Assembly: GCA_964617355.1 (NCBI GenBank)
Contig: CAZTXP010000018.1
Span: 1-26,157, forward strand
Source of the DNA: CAZTDU01 sp964617355
GTDB taxonomy: Bacteria; Pseudomonadota; Gammaproteobacteria; Burkholderiales; SG8-39
Length of the DNA: 26,157 nucleotides
Reading direction: 5' to 3'
Positions 6,684-14,352 of the stretch are shown here, piece by piece (within the stretch, counting starts at the first letter, position 1; each line of letters opens with the position of its first letter). The translations under genes were made by a program, and so were the position numbers. The notes under the pieces were generated by a model. That model had not been told where the DNA came from, searched no databases, and was given only the letters and a program-made list of their open reading frames with translations.

Positions 6684-9600
6684 ATGAACGCACCTGTCGA
6701 TCCCGCGGCACTCGCGCGGATTTCCCTCGACGACAAGTACACGCTGGACCGGGGACGCGTGTTCCTCACCGGCACCCAGGCGCTGGTGCGGCTCGCCCTG
6801 ATGCAACGCGACCGCGACCTGAAGGCGGGCCTCAACACCGGCGGCTTCATCTCGGGCTATCGCGGCTCGCCGCTCGGCGGCCTCGACCAGGCGCTGTGGA
6901 AGGCGAAGAGCCACCTGCAATCGCGCCACGTCGTGTTCCAGCCCGGGGTGAACGAGGACCTCGCCGCGACCTCGATCTGGGGCACGCAGCAGGTCGGCAT
7001 GTTCCCCGGCGCGCGCTACGACGGCGTGTTCTCGATGTGGTACGGCAAGGGCCCCGGCGTGGATCGCTGCGGCGACGTCTTCAAGCACGCCAATTCCGCC
7101 GGCACCTCGAAGCACGGCGGCGTGCTGGTGCTCGCCGGCGACGACCACGCGGCGAAATCGTCCACGCTCGCGCACCAGTCCGAGCACATCCTGAAGGCCT
7201 GCTGCATCCCGGTGCTGAACCCGGCCAGCGTGCAGGAATACCTCGACCTCGGCATCCACGGCTTCGCGATGAGCCGCTATTCCGGTCTCTGGATCGGCAT
7301 GAAGTGCGTCACCGACGTCGTCGAGTCCGGCGCCTCGGTGTCGATCGACCCGGATCGCGTCCAATCGCAGTTGCCGACCGACTTCGTGCTGCCGCCCGGC
7401 GGCCTCAACATCCGCTGGCCCGATGGCTTCCTCGAGCAGGAAGCGCGGCTCCTTGACTGGAAGGTCTACGCCGCGCTCGCCTACGCCCGCGCCAACCAGC
7501 TCGATCGCATCGTGTGGGGCTCGCCCGCATCGTCCACCCCGGCGCGGCTCGGCATCGCCACGACCGGCAAGAGTTTCGGCGACACCATGCAGGCGCTCGC
7601 CGACCTCGGCATCGACGAATGCGTGGCACGCGACATCGGCCTGCGCGTCTACAAGGTGGCGATGAGCTGGCCGCTCGAGCCGCAGGGCGCGCGCCGCTTC
7701 GCCGAGGGACTGGAGGAGATCCTCGTCGTCGAGGAGAAGCGCCAGCTCATCGAGTACCAGATCAAGGAAGAGCTCTACACCTGGGAGGCCGGCAAGCGCG
7801 CGCCTCGCGTCGTCGGCAAGTTCGACGACAACGGCGAGTGGAGCCATTCCGAGGGCCGGCCCGCCGGCGCATGGCTGTTGCCCGCGAACTACGAGCACTC
7901 GCCCGCGATCGTCGCGCGCGCGATCGCGCAGCGCCTCGAACGCCTCGGCATGGCGGGTTCGCTCGCCGGACGCATCCGTGAACGCCTCGCCTTCCTCGAA
8001 GCGAAGGAAGCCGCGCAGAAGAAGCCGCGCGTCACCACGGTGCGCACGCCCTACTTCTGCTCCGGCTGCCCGCACAACACCTCGACGCGGGTGCCCGAGG
8101 GCAGCCGCGCGCTGGCTGGCATCGGCTGCCACTTCATGTCGGTGTGGATGAACCGCAGCACCGCGACCTTCACGCACATGGGCGGCGAGGGCATGACGTG
8201 GATCGGCCAGGCGCCGTTCACCGACGAGAAGCACATCTTCGCCAACCTCGGCGACGGCACCTACTTCCACTCGGGCCTGCTCGCGATCCGCGCCGCGGTC
8301 GCGTCGAAGGCGTCGATGACCTACAAGATCCTGTTCAACGACGCGGTCGCGATGACCGGCGGCCAGACGCACGACGGCCCGCTCGATCCGGCGATGATCT
8401 CGCGCCAGGTCGCGGCCGAGGGCGTGGCGCCGATCGTGGTGGTCACCGACGAACCGGAGAAATACCCCGCGACGGTCAACTGGGCCCCGGGCGTCACCAT
8501 CCGCCACCGCGACGAGCTCGACGCCGTGCAGCGCGAACTGCGCGAGGCGAAGGGCGTGTCGGCGATCATCTACGACCAGACCTGCGCCTCCGAGAAGCGC
8601 CGGCGCAGGAAGCGCAACGCGTTTCCCGATCCCGCGCGTCGCGTCGTCATCAACGAAGCGGTGTGCGAAGGCTGCGGCGACTGCAGCACCGCGTCCAACT
8701 GCCTGTCGGTCGAGCCGCTGGAAACCGAGTTCGGCCGCAAGCGCCGCATCAACCAGTCGACCTGCAACAAGGACTTCTCCTGCCTGAAGGGCTTCTGCCC
8801 GAGCTTCGTCACGGTCGAGGGCGGGCAGTTGAAGAAGGGGCGCAAGGGCCCCGCGTCCGGCGCCGGCGACGACTTCCCCGCGCTGCCGGAAGCGACGGTC
8901 CCGGCGCTCGACGCTCCGTTCGGCGTCCTCGTCACGGGCATCGGCGGAACCGGCGTCATCACCGTCGGCCAGATCCTCGCGGTCGCGGCGCACGTCGAGG
9001 GTCGCGGCGTGTCGGTGCTCGACATGTCGGGCCTCGCGCAGAAGTACGGCGCGGTGATGTCCCACGTCAAGCTCGCGCCCGATCCGGATGCGCTGCATGC
9101 GGCGCGCCTGGGCATCGGCGACGCGCGGCTCGTGGTGGGCTGCGACCTCGTCGTCACCGCGAACCCGGACGCGACCTCGCGCATGCAGGCGGGCGCGACC
9201 CACGCCGTGGTCAACGCCACCAGCACGCCCACGGCGGACTTCGTGCGCAATCCCGACTGGCAGCTTCCCGGCAGCGACTTGCAAGGCGAGATCTCGGACG
9301 CCTGCGGCGCGGGCAACGTCGACTTCATCGCCGCCGCGGAGATCGCCACCGCGCTGATGGGCGATTCGATCGCCACCAACCTGTTCATGCTCGGCTACGC
9401 ATGGCAGAAGGGCTGGGTGCCGCTCGCACGCGCCTCGATCGAACGCGCGATCGAGCTGAACGGCGTGTCGGTGGAGTTCAACCTGAAGAGCTTCCTGTGG
9501 GGACGCCGCGCCGCGGTCGACGCCGAGCGCGTCGCGAAGCTCGCGCAACCGGCCGAGGTCGTGCCGATCGGGCAGCACCTGTCGCGCAACCTCGACGAAC

Positions 9601-10238
9601 TGGTCGCGCGGCGCGTCGAGCACCTCACCGGCTACCAGGACGCTGCCTACGCCGCGCGCTACAAGGCGCTCGTCGAAAAGGTGCGCGCCGTCGAGGCGGA
9701 GCGCGTCGGCGGCACGAAGCTCGCCGAAGCCGTGGCGCGCTACTACGCGAAGCTCCTCGCCTACAAGGACGAGTACGAGGTCGCGCGCCTGTACACCACC
9801 GGCGCCTTCGAGGCCAAGGTGAAGGAGATGTTCGAGGGCGACACGTCGCTGCGCTTCCACCTCGCGCCGCCGATTCTCTCGAAGCCCGACCCGGCTACCG
9901 GCGTGGCGAAGAAGATCGCGTTCGGGCCGTGGATGCTGCCCGCCCTGCGCGTACTCGCAAAGCTGAAGGGCCTGCGCGGCGGGCCGCTCGACTTCTTCGG
10001 CCGCACGGAGGAACGCCGCACGGAGCGCGAGCTCATCCGCCAGTACGAAACCGACATCGAGACGATCCTCGCCGGCCTGGCGCGCGACAACCACTCGGCG
10101 GCGATCCGGCTCGCTTCGCTGCCCGAGGAGATCCGCGGCTACGGCCACGTGAAGGCGAAGAGCATCGCGGCCGCGCGCGCAAAGCGCGAGCAGGCGCTCG
10201 CCGACTTCGCCGCGGCGCCCGCGCGCGCCGCGGCCTGA
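6684..10238 (+). CDS. Indolepyruvate:ferredoxin oxidoreductase family protein, fused subunits
   Basis: Large 1184-residue 2-oxoacid:ferredoxin oxidoreductase. It oxidatively decarboxylates aryl pyruvates (indole-, phenyl-, hydroxyphenylpyruvate) to arylacetyl-CoA with a thiamine-PP cofactor. Residues ~1-440 hold the pyrimidine-binding part (S-G-Y-R-G-S-P-L-G-G near 54). The TPP-binding part begins near 450 (Y-F-C-S-G-C-P-H-N-T-S) and contains L-G-D-G-T-Y-F-H-S-G. A Cys-rich ferredoxin-like segment occupies ~661-708 (C-E-G-C-G-D-C, then C-L-K-G-F-C-P-S-F). The gamma-type domain starts near 749 (T-G-I-G-G-T-G-V-I-T-V-G), followed by the C-terminal extension typical of the fused aerobic form. 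The length matches that fused family (~1150-1190). It follows the LysR gene, with a strong GGAGG site. The aryl substrate preference is inferred from the family. Confidence 0.95.
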   Translation: MNAPVDPAALARISLDDKYTLDRGRVFLTGTQALVRLALMQRDRDLKAGLNTGGFISGYRGSPLGGLDQALWKAKSHLQSRHVVFQPGVNEDLAATSIWGTQQVGMFPGARYDGVFSMWYGKGPGVDRCGDVFKHANSAGTSKHGGVLVLAGDDHAAKSSTLAHQSEHILKACCIPVLNPASVQEYLDLGIHGFAMSRYSGLWIGMKCVTDVVESGASVSIDPDRVQSQLPTDFVLPPGGLNIRWPDGFLEQEARLLDWKVYAALAYARANQLDRIVWGSPASSTPARLGIATTGKSFGDTMQALADLGIDECVARDIGLRVYKVAMSWPLEPQGARRFAEGLEEILVVEEKRQLIEYQIKEELYTWEAGKRAPRVVGKFDDNGEWSHSEGRPAGAWLLPANYEHSPAIVARAIAQRLERLGMAGSLAGRIRERLAFLEAKEAAQKKPRVTTVRTPYFCSGCPHNTSTRVPEGSRALAGIGCHFMSVWMNRSTATFTHMGGEGMTWIGQAPFTDEKHIFANLGDGTYFHSGLLAIRAAVASKASMTYKILFNDAVAMTGGQTHDGPLDPAMISRQVAAEGVAPIVVVTDEPEKYPATVNWAPGVTIRHRDELDAVQRELREAKGVSAIIYDQTCASEKRRRRKRNAFPDPARRVVINEAVCEGCGDCSTASNCLSVEPLETEFGRKRRINQSTCNKDFSCLKGFCPSFVTVEGGQLKKGRKGPASGAGDDFPALPEATVPALDAPFGVLVTGIGGTGVITVGQILAVAAHVEGRGVSVLDMSGLAQKYGAVMSHVKLAPDPDALHAARLGIGDARLVVGCDLVVTANPDATSRMQAGATHAVVNATSTPTADFVRNPDWQLPGSDLQGEISDACGAGNVDFIAAAEIATALMGDSIATNLFMLGYAWQKGWVPLARASIERAIELNGVSVEFNLKSFLWGRRAAVDAERVAKLAQPAEVVPIGQHLSRNLDELVARRVEHLTGYQDAAYAARYKALVEKVRAVEAERVGGTKLAEAVARYYAKLLAYKDEYEVARLYTTGAFEAKVKEMFEGDTSLRFHLAPPILSKPDPATGVAKKIAFGPWMLPALRVLAKLKGLRGGPLDFFGRTEERRTERELIRQYETDIETILAGLARDNHSAAIRLASLPEEIRGYGHVKAKSIAAARAKREQALADFAAAPARAAA

Positions 10239-10242
10239 ACCC

Positions 10243-10803
10243 GTGCATCTGGCCGCCCGCGCCTGCGTCGCCGCGTTGCTCGTCGCGGCGGCGCTCGCCG
10301 CTCGCGCGCAGGCGTCCGAGGGCCGCAGCATCGAGCACCGCGGGCAGGTCATCGAGTACCTGTTCATCCCGCACGCGCCCGATGCCCTGCGCACCGCGGG
10401 CGACGGGCCGCGCGCGCCCGACTCGCCGCTCAGCACCTTCCAGTTGATCGGCCGCCACCTCGTCGCCGGCGACCTCGAGGAAGCGGCGCTGCTGTCGAAC
10501 GAGCCCAAGCGCCGCTACGAGGTGCTGCGCGACTATCGCGATTCGGTCGGCGCGGAGGAATTCAAGAAGGTCTACGCGAGCTACTTCGACGCCGGCAACC
10601 GGGTCGTCGGCGAAGCGCGCATCGGCGACCACAGCGTGCTGGTGGTGCAACTCGCCGGCCAGAAGCGCCTCGCGGGCCAGTACTACGCGAGGATCGAGGA
10701 CCGCTGGCTCACCGACGACGTGCCGACCGAGACGCGCCTCAGGCTGCGCTGGGTGCTGGAGCACCTGCGGCGCGAGGCCGCCGCGCCGCCCGAAAAGGAA
10801 TGA
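10243..10803 (+). CDS. Hypothetical secreted protein
   Basis: A 186-residue product from a GTG 4 nt after the oxidoreductase stop, so probably translated from the same message. Residues 1-24 look like a cleavable signal peptide (H-L-A-A-R-A-C, hydrophobic Ala/Leu/Val core, A-R-A-Q-A before S-E-G). The mature part of ~160 residues has no cysteine, is rich in charged residues, and contains a Q-L-I-G-R-H-L-V-A-G-D-L-E-E-A-A-L-L-S-N stretch that could be a helical repeat-like segment. I do not recognise a family. A periplasmic protein next to a cytoplasmic oxidoreductase is unexpected. Its stop codon abuts that of the convergent gene with no spacer. Confidence 0.75.
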   Translation: MHLAARACVAALLVAAALAARAQASEGRSIEHRGQVIEYLFIPHAPDALRTAGDGPRAPDSPLSTFQLIGRHLVAGDLEEAALLSNEPKRRYEVLRDYRDSVGAEEFKKVYASYFDAGNRVVGEARIGDHSVLVVQLAGQKRLAGQYYARIEDRWLTDDVPTETRLRLRWVLEHLRREAAAPPEKE

Positions 10804-11499
10804 TCAGGCCTTCACCGAGAACGGCGTGAATTTCGTGTGCCGGTCGTAGTAGTCCTCGTTCTCGGCGCGCTTCAGGAAGTTCACCACCTTGTAGGTCACC
10901 GGCGTGAACACCACCTCGACCGCGACTTTCGTGACGAACTGCGCGAGCATCACCGTCGGCAGCTTGTCGTCCGGGATGATGCCGGTGCCCCAGAACGCGA
11001 GCGGGTAGAAGAGCGTCGAGTCCACCGCCTCGCCCGCGATCGTCGAGCCGATGGTGCGCATCCAGAGCCAGCGGCCGGCGGTAAGGATCTTCATCTTCGC
11101 CAGCACGAACGAGTTCACGAACTCGCCGCAGAAGTACGCGAACATCGACGCCGCCACGATGCGCCGGGTGTTGCCGAACGCCACTTCGTAGGCGCCCTGG
11201 TGCTGCCAGAACGGTGCCGGCGGCAGCGCCACGACGACGTAGGCCATGAAGGACGCGAACACCAGCCCCGCGAAGCCGGCCCAGATCACGCGCCGCGCGC
11301 GCGCGTAGCCGTACACCTCGGTGAGCACGTCGCCGAAGATGTACGAGATGGGGAAGAACAGCACGCCCGCGCCGAAGGTGTACAGGCCGATCCCGGGCAA
11401 GTCGAGCTGCGCGATCTTCGCCGGGCCGATCAGGTTGGAGCACACCAGGATGGTGACGAACGCCACCATCACGAAGTCGTAGTAGCGATAGCTCCTCAA
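10804..11499 (-). CDS. Queuosine precursor transporter (YhhQ/VUT family)
   Basis: Integral membrane protein of 231 residues in the VUT_1/YhhQ family, thought to import preQ0/preQ1 for queuosine tRNA modification. The family marks are clear: S-Y-R-Y-Y-D at the start, C-S-N-L-I-G, F-F-P-I-S-Y-I-F-G-D-V-L-T-E-V-Y-G-Y, V-A-L-P-P-A-P-F-W, R-T-I-G-S-T-I-A-G-E, and the end A-E-N-E-D-Y-Y-D-R-H-T-K-F-T-P-F. About six or seven hydrophobic helices are visible. I place the start at the TTG (11499-11497), which overlaps the stop of the preceding gene as TTGA and gives M-R-S-Y-R-Y-Y-D like homologues. The open frame further upstream is the wrong frame of that gene. In E. coli this gene is yhhQ; the E. coli protein is a distant relative of this form. 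Confidence 0.9.
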   Translation of the reverse strand: MRSYRYYDFVMVAFVTILVCSNLIGPAKIAQLDLPGIGLYTFGAGVLFFPISYIFGDVLTEVYGYARARRVIWAGFAGLVFASFMAYVVVALPPAPFWQHQGAYEVAFGNTRRIVAASMFAYFCGEFVNSFVLAKMKILTAGRWLWMRTIGSTIAGEAVDSTLFYPLAFWGTGIIPDDKLPTVMLAQFVTKVAVEVVFTPVTYKVVNFLKRAENEDYYDRHTKFTPFSVKA

Positions 11500-12029
11500 G
11501 GCAGCCTGGGCGCGTAGTCGCGGATGTCGTCGTCCAGCTCCACGCGCAGCGACTCGAGCATGCGCACCACCATCGCGTAGAAGCCCGCGGTAAGCGTGAG
11601 CTCGACGTATTGCGCGTCGTCGAAGTGGCGCTTCACCTCGGCCGCTACGTCGTCGGGGACACGGCAGCGCACGACCGCCTCGGTGAGGAGCAGGGCCGCC
11701 TTCTCGCGGGCATCGAACTCCGGCGAATCGCGCCACGACGCGAGCGCGGCGATCTGCGCCTCGCGCACGCCCGCCTTGCGCGCCATGCGCAGGTGCTGCG
11801 CCCATTCGTACTCCGAGCGCTCGATCTGCCCGACGCGCAGGATCATCAGCTCGCGCAGGGTGCGCGGCGTGCGGCTGTCGTGGCGGATCGCGTTCGCGAA
11901 CTCGGTCCACGCGGCGACCAGCGCCGGGTGGTTGCCCAGGGCACGGTACAGGTTGACGGGCTTCCCCCAGAGCTCCTCGAGGCGCTTCTGCAGGACCGGA
12001 TCGAACGTGGCGGACGGGACGCGTTGCAT
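11496..12029 (-). CDS. Carboxymuconolactone decarboxylase family protein
   Basis: A 177-residue all-helical CMD/AhpD-like protein. The core E-Y-E-W-A-Q-H-L-R-M-A-R-K-A-G-V matches the family's conserved segment E-x-x-W-x-x-H. The AhpD redox pair C-x-x-C is absent, so it is of the gamma-carboxymuconolactone decarboxylase or unassigned CMD type rather than a peroxidase-linked thiol protein. The earlier L-R-E-L-M-I-L-R-V-G helix and the late Y-V-E-L-T-L-T-A-G-F-Y are also characteristic. It is the first gene of a two-gene minus-strand unit and overlaps the queuosine transporter start by 4 nt. It diverges from the P450 gene with only 50 nt between the starts. The specific substrate is unknown. 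Confidence 0.88.
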   Translation of the reverse strand: MQRVPSATFDPVLQKRLEELWGKPVNLYRALGNHPALVAAWTEFANAIRHDSRTPRTLRELMILRVGQIERSEYEWAQHLRMARKAGVREAQIAALASWRDSPEFDAREKAALLLTEAVVRCRVPDDVAAEVKRHFDDAQYVELTLTAGFYAMVVRMLESLRVELDDDIRDYAPRLP

Positions 12030-12034
12030 GGCGG

Positions 12035-12073
12035 TAGGATGATCGCACGATTCGAGCGCGTGACGAGGAGGAG
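12035..12073 (+). promoter_or_regulatory. Probable -10 box and ribosome binding site of the P450 gene
   Basis: TAGGAT (12035-12040) is a 4/6 match to the -10 consensus. GAGGAGGAG at 12065-12073 lies 6 nt before the ATG and is a strong Shine-Dalgarno. The divergent promoters of the P450 and CMD genes must share this 50-nt space. Confidence 0.4.
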
Positions 12074-12079
12074 CGCCGC

Positions 12080-13309
12080 ATGGCGAGACCCGGAGCAGCC
12101 GAGACGCGAGCGTTCTCGCTCGTGAATCCCCCCGAGGGGTTCGTGGACGATCCCTATCCGTGGTACGCGGCGCTGCGCGCGCACGACCCGGTGCACGCGC
12201 TCGGGCCGGAGAGCGTGTTCCTCACGCGCTACGACGACGTGCTCGCCGTGTACCGCAGCCGCGACGCGAGCTCGGACAAGAAGGTCGAGTTCCGGCCGAA
12301 GTTCGGCGACTCGCCGCTGTACGAGCACCACACCACGAGCCTCGTGTTCAGCGACCCGCCACTGCACGCGCGCGTGCGCCGCATCATCATGGGCGCGCTG
12401 AACCAGCGCGCCATCGCGCGCATGGAGGAACAGGTGGTCACGCTCGTGGACGGGCTGCTCGACGACCTCGCGGCGAAGGGCTCGGCCGACTTCATCGAGG
12501 ACTTCGCGGCGCGCATCCCGATCGAGGTGATCGGCAACCTGCTCGGCGTGCCGCACGCCGACCGCGGGCCGCTGCGCGGCTGGTCGATCGCCATCCTCTC
12601 CGGCCTCGAGCCGGTCCCGACGCCGGCGATGCTGGAGGCCGGCAACCGCGCCGTCGCGGAGTTCGTCGAGTACCTGAAGGGCCTCGTCGCCGAGCGGCGG
12701 CGCTCTCCCGGCGATCCCGAGGTCGACGTCCTCACGCGCCTGATACAGGGGGAAACCGCGGGCGAGCACTCCGGCGAGCGACTCACGGAACTCGAACTGG
12801 TCCACAACTGCATCTTCATGCTGAACGCCGGCCACGAGACGACCACCAACCTGATCGGCAACGGCCTGTGGCTGCTGATGACGCATCCCGGCGAGTTCGC
12901 GCGGCTGCGCGCCGACCCCGCGCTGCTGGCGCCCGCGGTCGAGGAGATGCTGCGCTACGAGGGGCCGATCCAGCTGAACAACCGGCGGCTCACCGCACCG
13001 CACGAGATCGGCGGCCGCGCGCTGCCGGCCGGCACCTTCGTCACCCTCGGCATCGGCGCGGCGAATCGCGATCCGGCGCAGTTCCCGGATGCCGAGCGCT
13101 TCGACGTCGGCCGCAAGCCCAATCGCCACGTCGCCTTCGGGCAGGGCGACCACGCCTGTTCCGGCATGAACGTGGCGCGCATGGAAGGCCGCGTCGCCCT
13201 CGGACGGCTGCTCGCGCGCTTTCGCACCATCGAGCCCGCGGGCGCGCCCGAGCGCGATCGTCGCATCCGCTTCCGCGGATTCCGGCACCTGCCCGTGCGG
13301 GTCGCCTGA
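12080..13309 (+). CDS. Cytochrome P450
   Basis: Soluble bacterial class I cytochrome P450 of 409 residues (typical 390-420). It has the I-helix oxygen-binding motif A-G-H-E-T-T-T-N, the K-helix E-E-M-L-R (E-x-x-R), and the heme-ligand loop F-G-Q-G-D-H-A-C-S-G, where Cys is the axial ligand. The N-terminal N-P-P-E-G-F-V-D-D-P-Y-P-W-Y is typical of bacterial CYPs. No ferredoxin or reductase gene is beside it, so electrons come from elsewhere. The upstream GAGGAGGAG fixes the start. The neighbours are a Bug binding protein 34 nt downstream and aromatic degradation genes further on, so a catabolic hydroxylation role is plausible but the substrate is not predictable. Confidence 0.95.
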   Translation: MARPGAAETRAFSLVNPPEGFVDDPYPWYAALRAHDPVHALGPESVFLTRYDDVLAVYRSRDASSDKKVEFRPKFGDSPLYEHHTTSLVFSDPPLHARVRRIIMGALNQRAIARMEEQVVTLVDGLLDDLAAKGSADFIEDFAARIPIEVIGNLLGVPHADRGPLRGWSIAILSGLEPVPTPAMLEAGNRAVAEFVEYLKGLVAERRRSPGDPEVDVLTRLIQGETAGEHSGERLTELELVHNCIFMLNAGHETTTNLIGNGLWLLMTHPGEFARLRADPALLAPAVEEMLRYEGPIQLNNRRLTAPHEIGGRALPAGTFVTLGIGAANRDPAQFPDAERFDVGRKPNRHVAFGQGDHACSGMNVARMEGRVALGRLLARFRTIEPAGAPERDRRIRFRGFRHLPVRVA

Positions 13310-13317
13310 GCGCAGGG

Positions 13318-13323
13318 TACGAT
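13318..13323 (+). promoter_or_regulatory. Possible -10 box of the first Bug gene
   Basis: TACGAT (4/6 match) is 20 nt before the ATG at 13344, in the same relative place as the -10-like boxes upstream of the P450 and TRAP genes. An alternative is simple read-through from the P450 gene. No clear -35 is seen. Confidence 0.3.
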
Positions 13324-13343
13324 GCGGGCAAAGGACTGATGCC

Positions 13344-14291
13344 ATGGAACGCCTCCTCTTCGCCGTACTCCTGTCCACCGCCTTCGGTGCCGTCGCGCAG
13401 GAAGGACCCGTACGCATCCTCGTCGGATTCCCGCCCGGCGGGGGCGCCGACCTGATCGCTCGACTTGCCGCCGACAAGATGAAGGATTCGCTCGGCGTGC
13501 CGGTCGTGGTCGAGAACAAGCCGGGCGCCGGCGGCCAGATCGCCGCCGACCAGTTGAAGCTCTCGCCGCCCGACGGCCGCACGCTGATGGCCGCGCCCGT
13601 CGCCGTCACGGTGATCGCGCCGCTGACCTATCGCCACATCGCGTACAACCCGGCTCGCGATTTCGCGCCGGTGTCGCAGGCGGTGAACTTCCAGCTCGCG
13701 CTCACGGTGGGCGCCGGCACGCCGGCGAAGAACCTGCAGGAATACATCGCCTGGCTGAAGGCCGACATGCGCCGCAGCAGCTTCGGCATCCCTGCCGTCG
13801 GCAGCCTGCCGCACTTCTTCGGCGTGCAGTTCGGGCGGGCGATCGGCGTCGAGATGAGCCACGTACCCTACAAGGGCGGCGCACCGCTGCTGAACGACAT
13901 CGTCGGCGGCGCGGTGCCCGCGGGTTTCGACGTGCTGTCGGAAGCGCTGACGCTGCATCGCGCCGGCAAGGTGCGCATCCTCGCCAGCTCCGGCGCGAAG
14001 CGCTCGCCGATGGCGAGCGACGTGCCGACCTTCGCCGAACTGGGGTTCCCGCAGGTGCAGGGCGACGGCTGGTTCGGCTTCCACGCGCGGGCCGGCACGC
14101 CCAGGGCGATCCTCGACCGGCTCTCCAGCGCGGCCGCCGCGGCAATGCGGGCGCCGGACGTCAACGAGCGCCTGCTCGGCATCGGCTTCGAGCCGGTGGG
14201 CTCGACCGCCGACGAATTCGCGAAGCGCATCCAGGACGATCGCGCGCGCTGGGAACCGGTAATCAAGGCCTCGGGTTACGTCGCCGACTGA
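13344..14291 (+). CDS. Bug/TctC family tripartite tricarboxylate transporter substrate-binding protein
   Basis: Periplasmic solute receptor of 315 residues. The signal peptide covers ~residues 1-19 (F-A-V-L-L-S-T-A-F-G-A-V-A-Q). Bug signatures follow: V-G-F-P-P-G-G-G-A-D, V-V-V-E-N-K-P-G-A-G-G, S-P-P-D-G-R-T, and V-P-Y-K-G-G-A-P-L-L-N-D. The family binds mono- or dicarboxylates and related small acids. No TctA or TctB permease gene is nearby, as is usual for expanded Bug families of Burkholderiales. It lies between the P450 and the TRAP operon, and 61 nt separate it from the latter, where a separate promoter is seen. Confidence 0.93.
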   Translation: MERLLFAVLLSTAFGAVAQEGPVRILVGFPPGGGADLIARLAADKMKDSLGVPVVVENKPGAGGQIAADQLKLSPPDGRTLMAAPVAVTVIAPLTYRHIAYNPARDFAPVSQAVNFQLALTVGAGTPAKNLQEYIAWLKADMRRSSFGIPAVGSLPHFFGVQFGRAIGVEMSHVPYKGGAPLLNDIVGGAVPAGFDVLSEALTLHRAGKVRILASSGAKRSPMASDVPTFAELGFPQVQGDGWFGFHARAGTPRAILDRLSSAAAAAMRAPDVNERLLGIGFEPVGSTADEFAKRIQDDRARWEPVIKASGYVAD

Positions 14292-14318
14292 TCGCGGAGC
14301 GCCCGCCGGGGCGGTCGC

Positions 14319-14324
14319 TATAAT
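14319..14324 (+). promoter_or_regulatory. Consensus -10 box of the TRAP transporter operon
   Basis: Exact TATAAT inside GCTATAATCGC, an 11-nt context identical to that at 5652-5662 before the LysR gene. Transcription would begin near 14331, about 22 nt before the ATG at 14353. GGGAGGAAA at 14339-14347 is the ribosome binding site. No good -35 is visible. Confidence 0.6.
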
Positions 14325-14352
14325 CGCGGCGGTCCACCGGGAGGAAACCACC

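Noticed and set aside
6531..10508. Very long minus-strand open frame opposite the indolepyruvate oxidoreductase
   Set aside because: It is antisense to a well-supported gene, has low-complexity Arg/Ala/Val/His composition and no recognisable domain; long stop-free shadows are normal in GC-rich DNA.
11500..12081. Upstream extension of the queuosine transporter frame to 12081
   Set aside because: This part is an out-of-frame reading of the carboxymuconolactone decarboxylase-like gene and has shadow-type composition.
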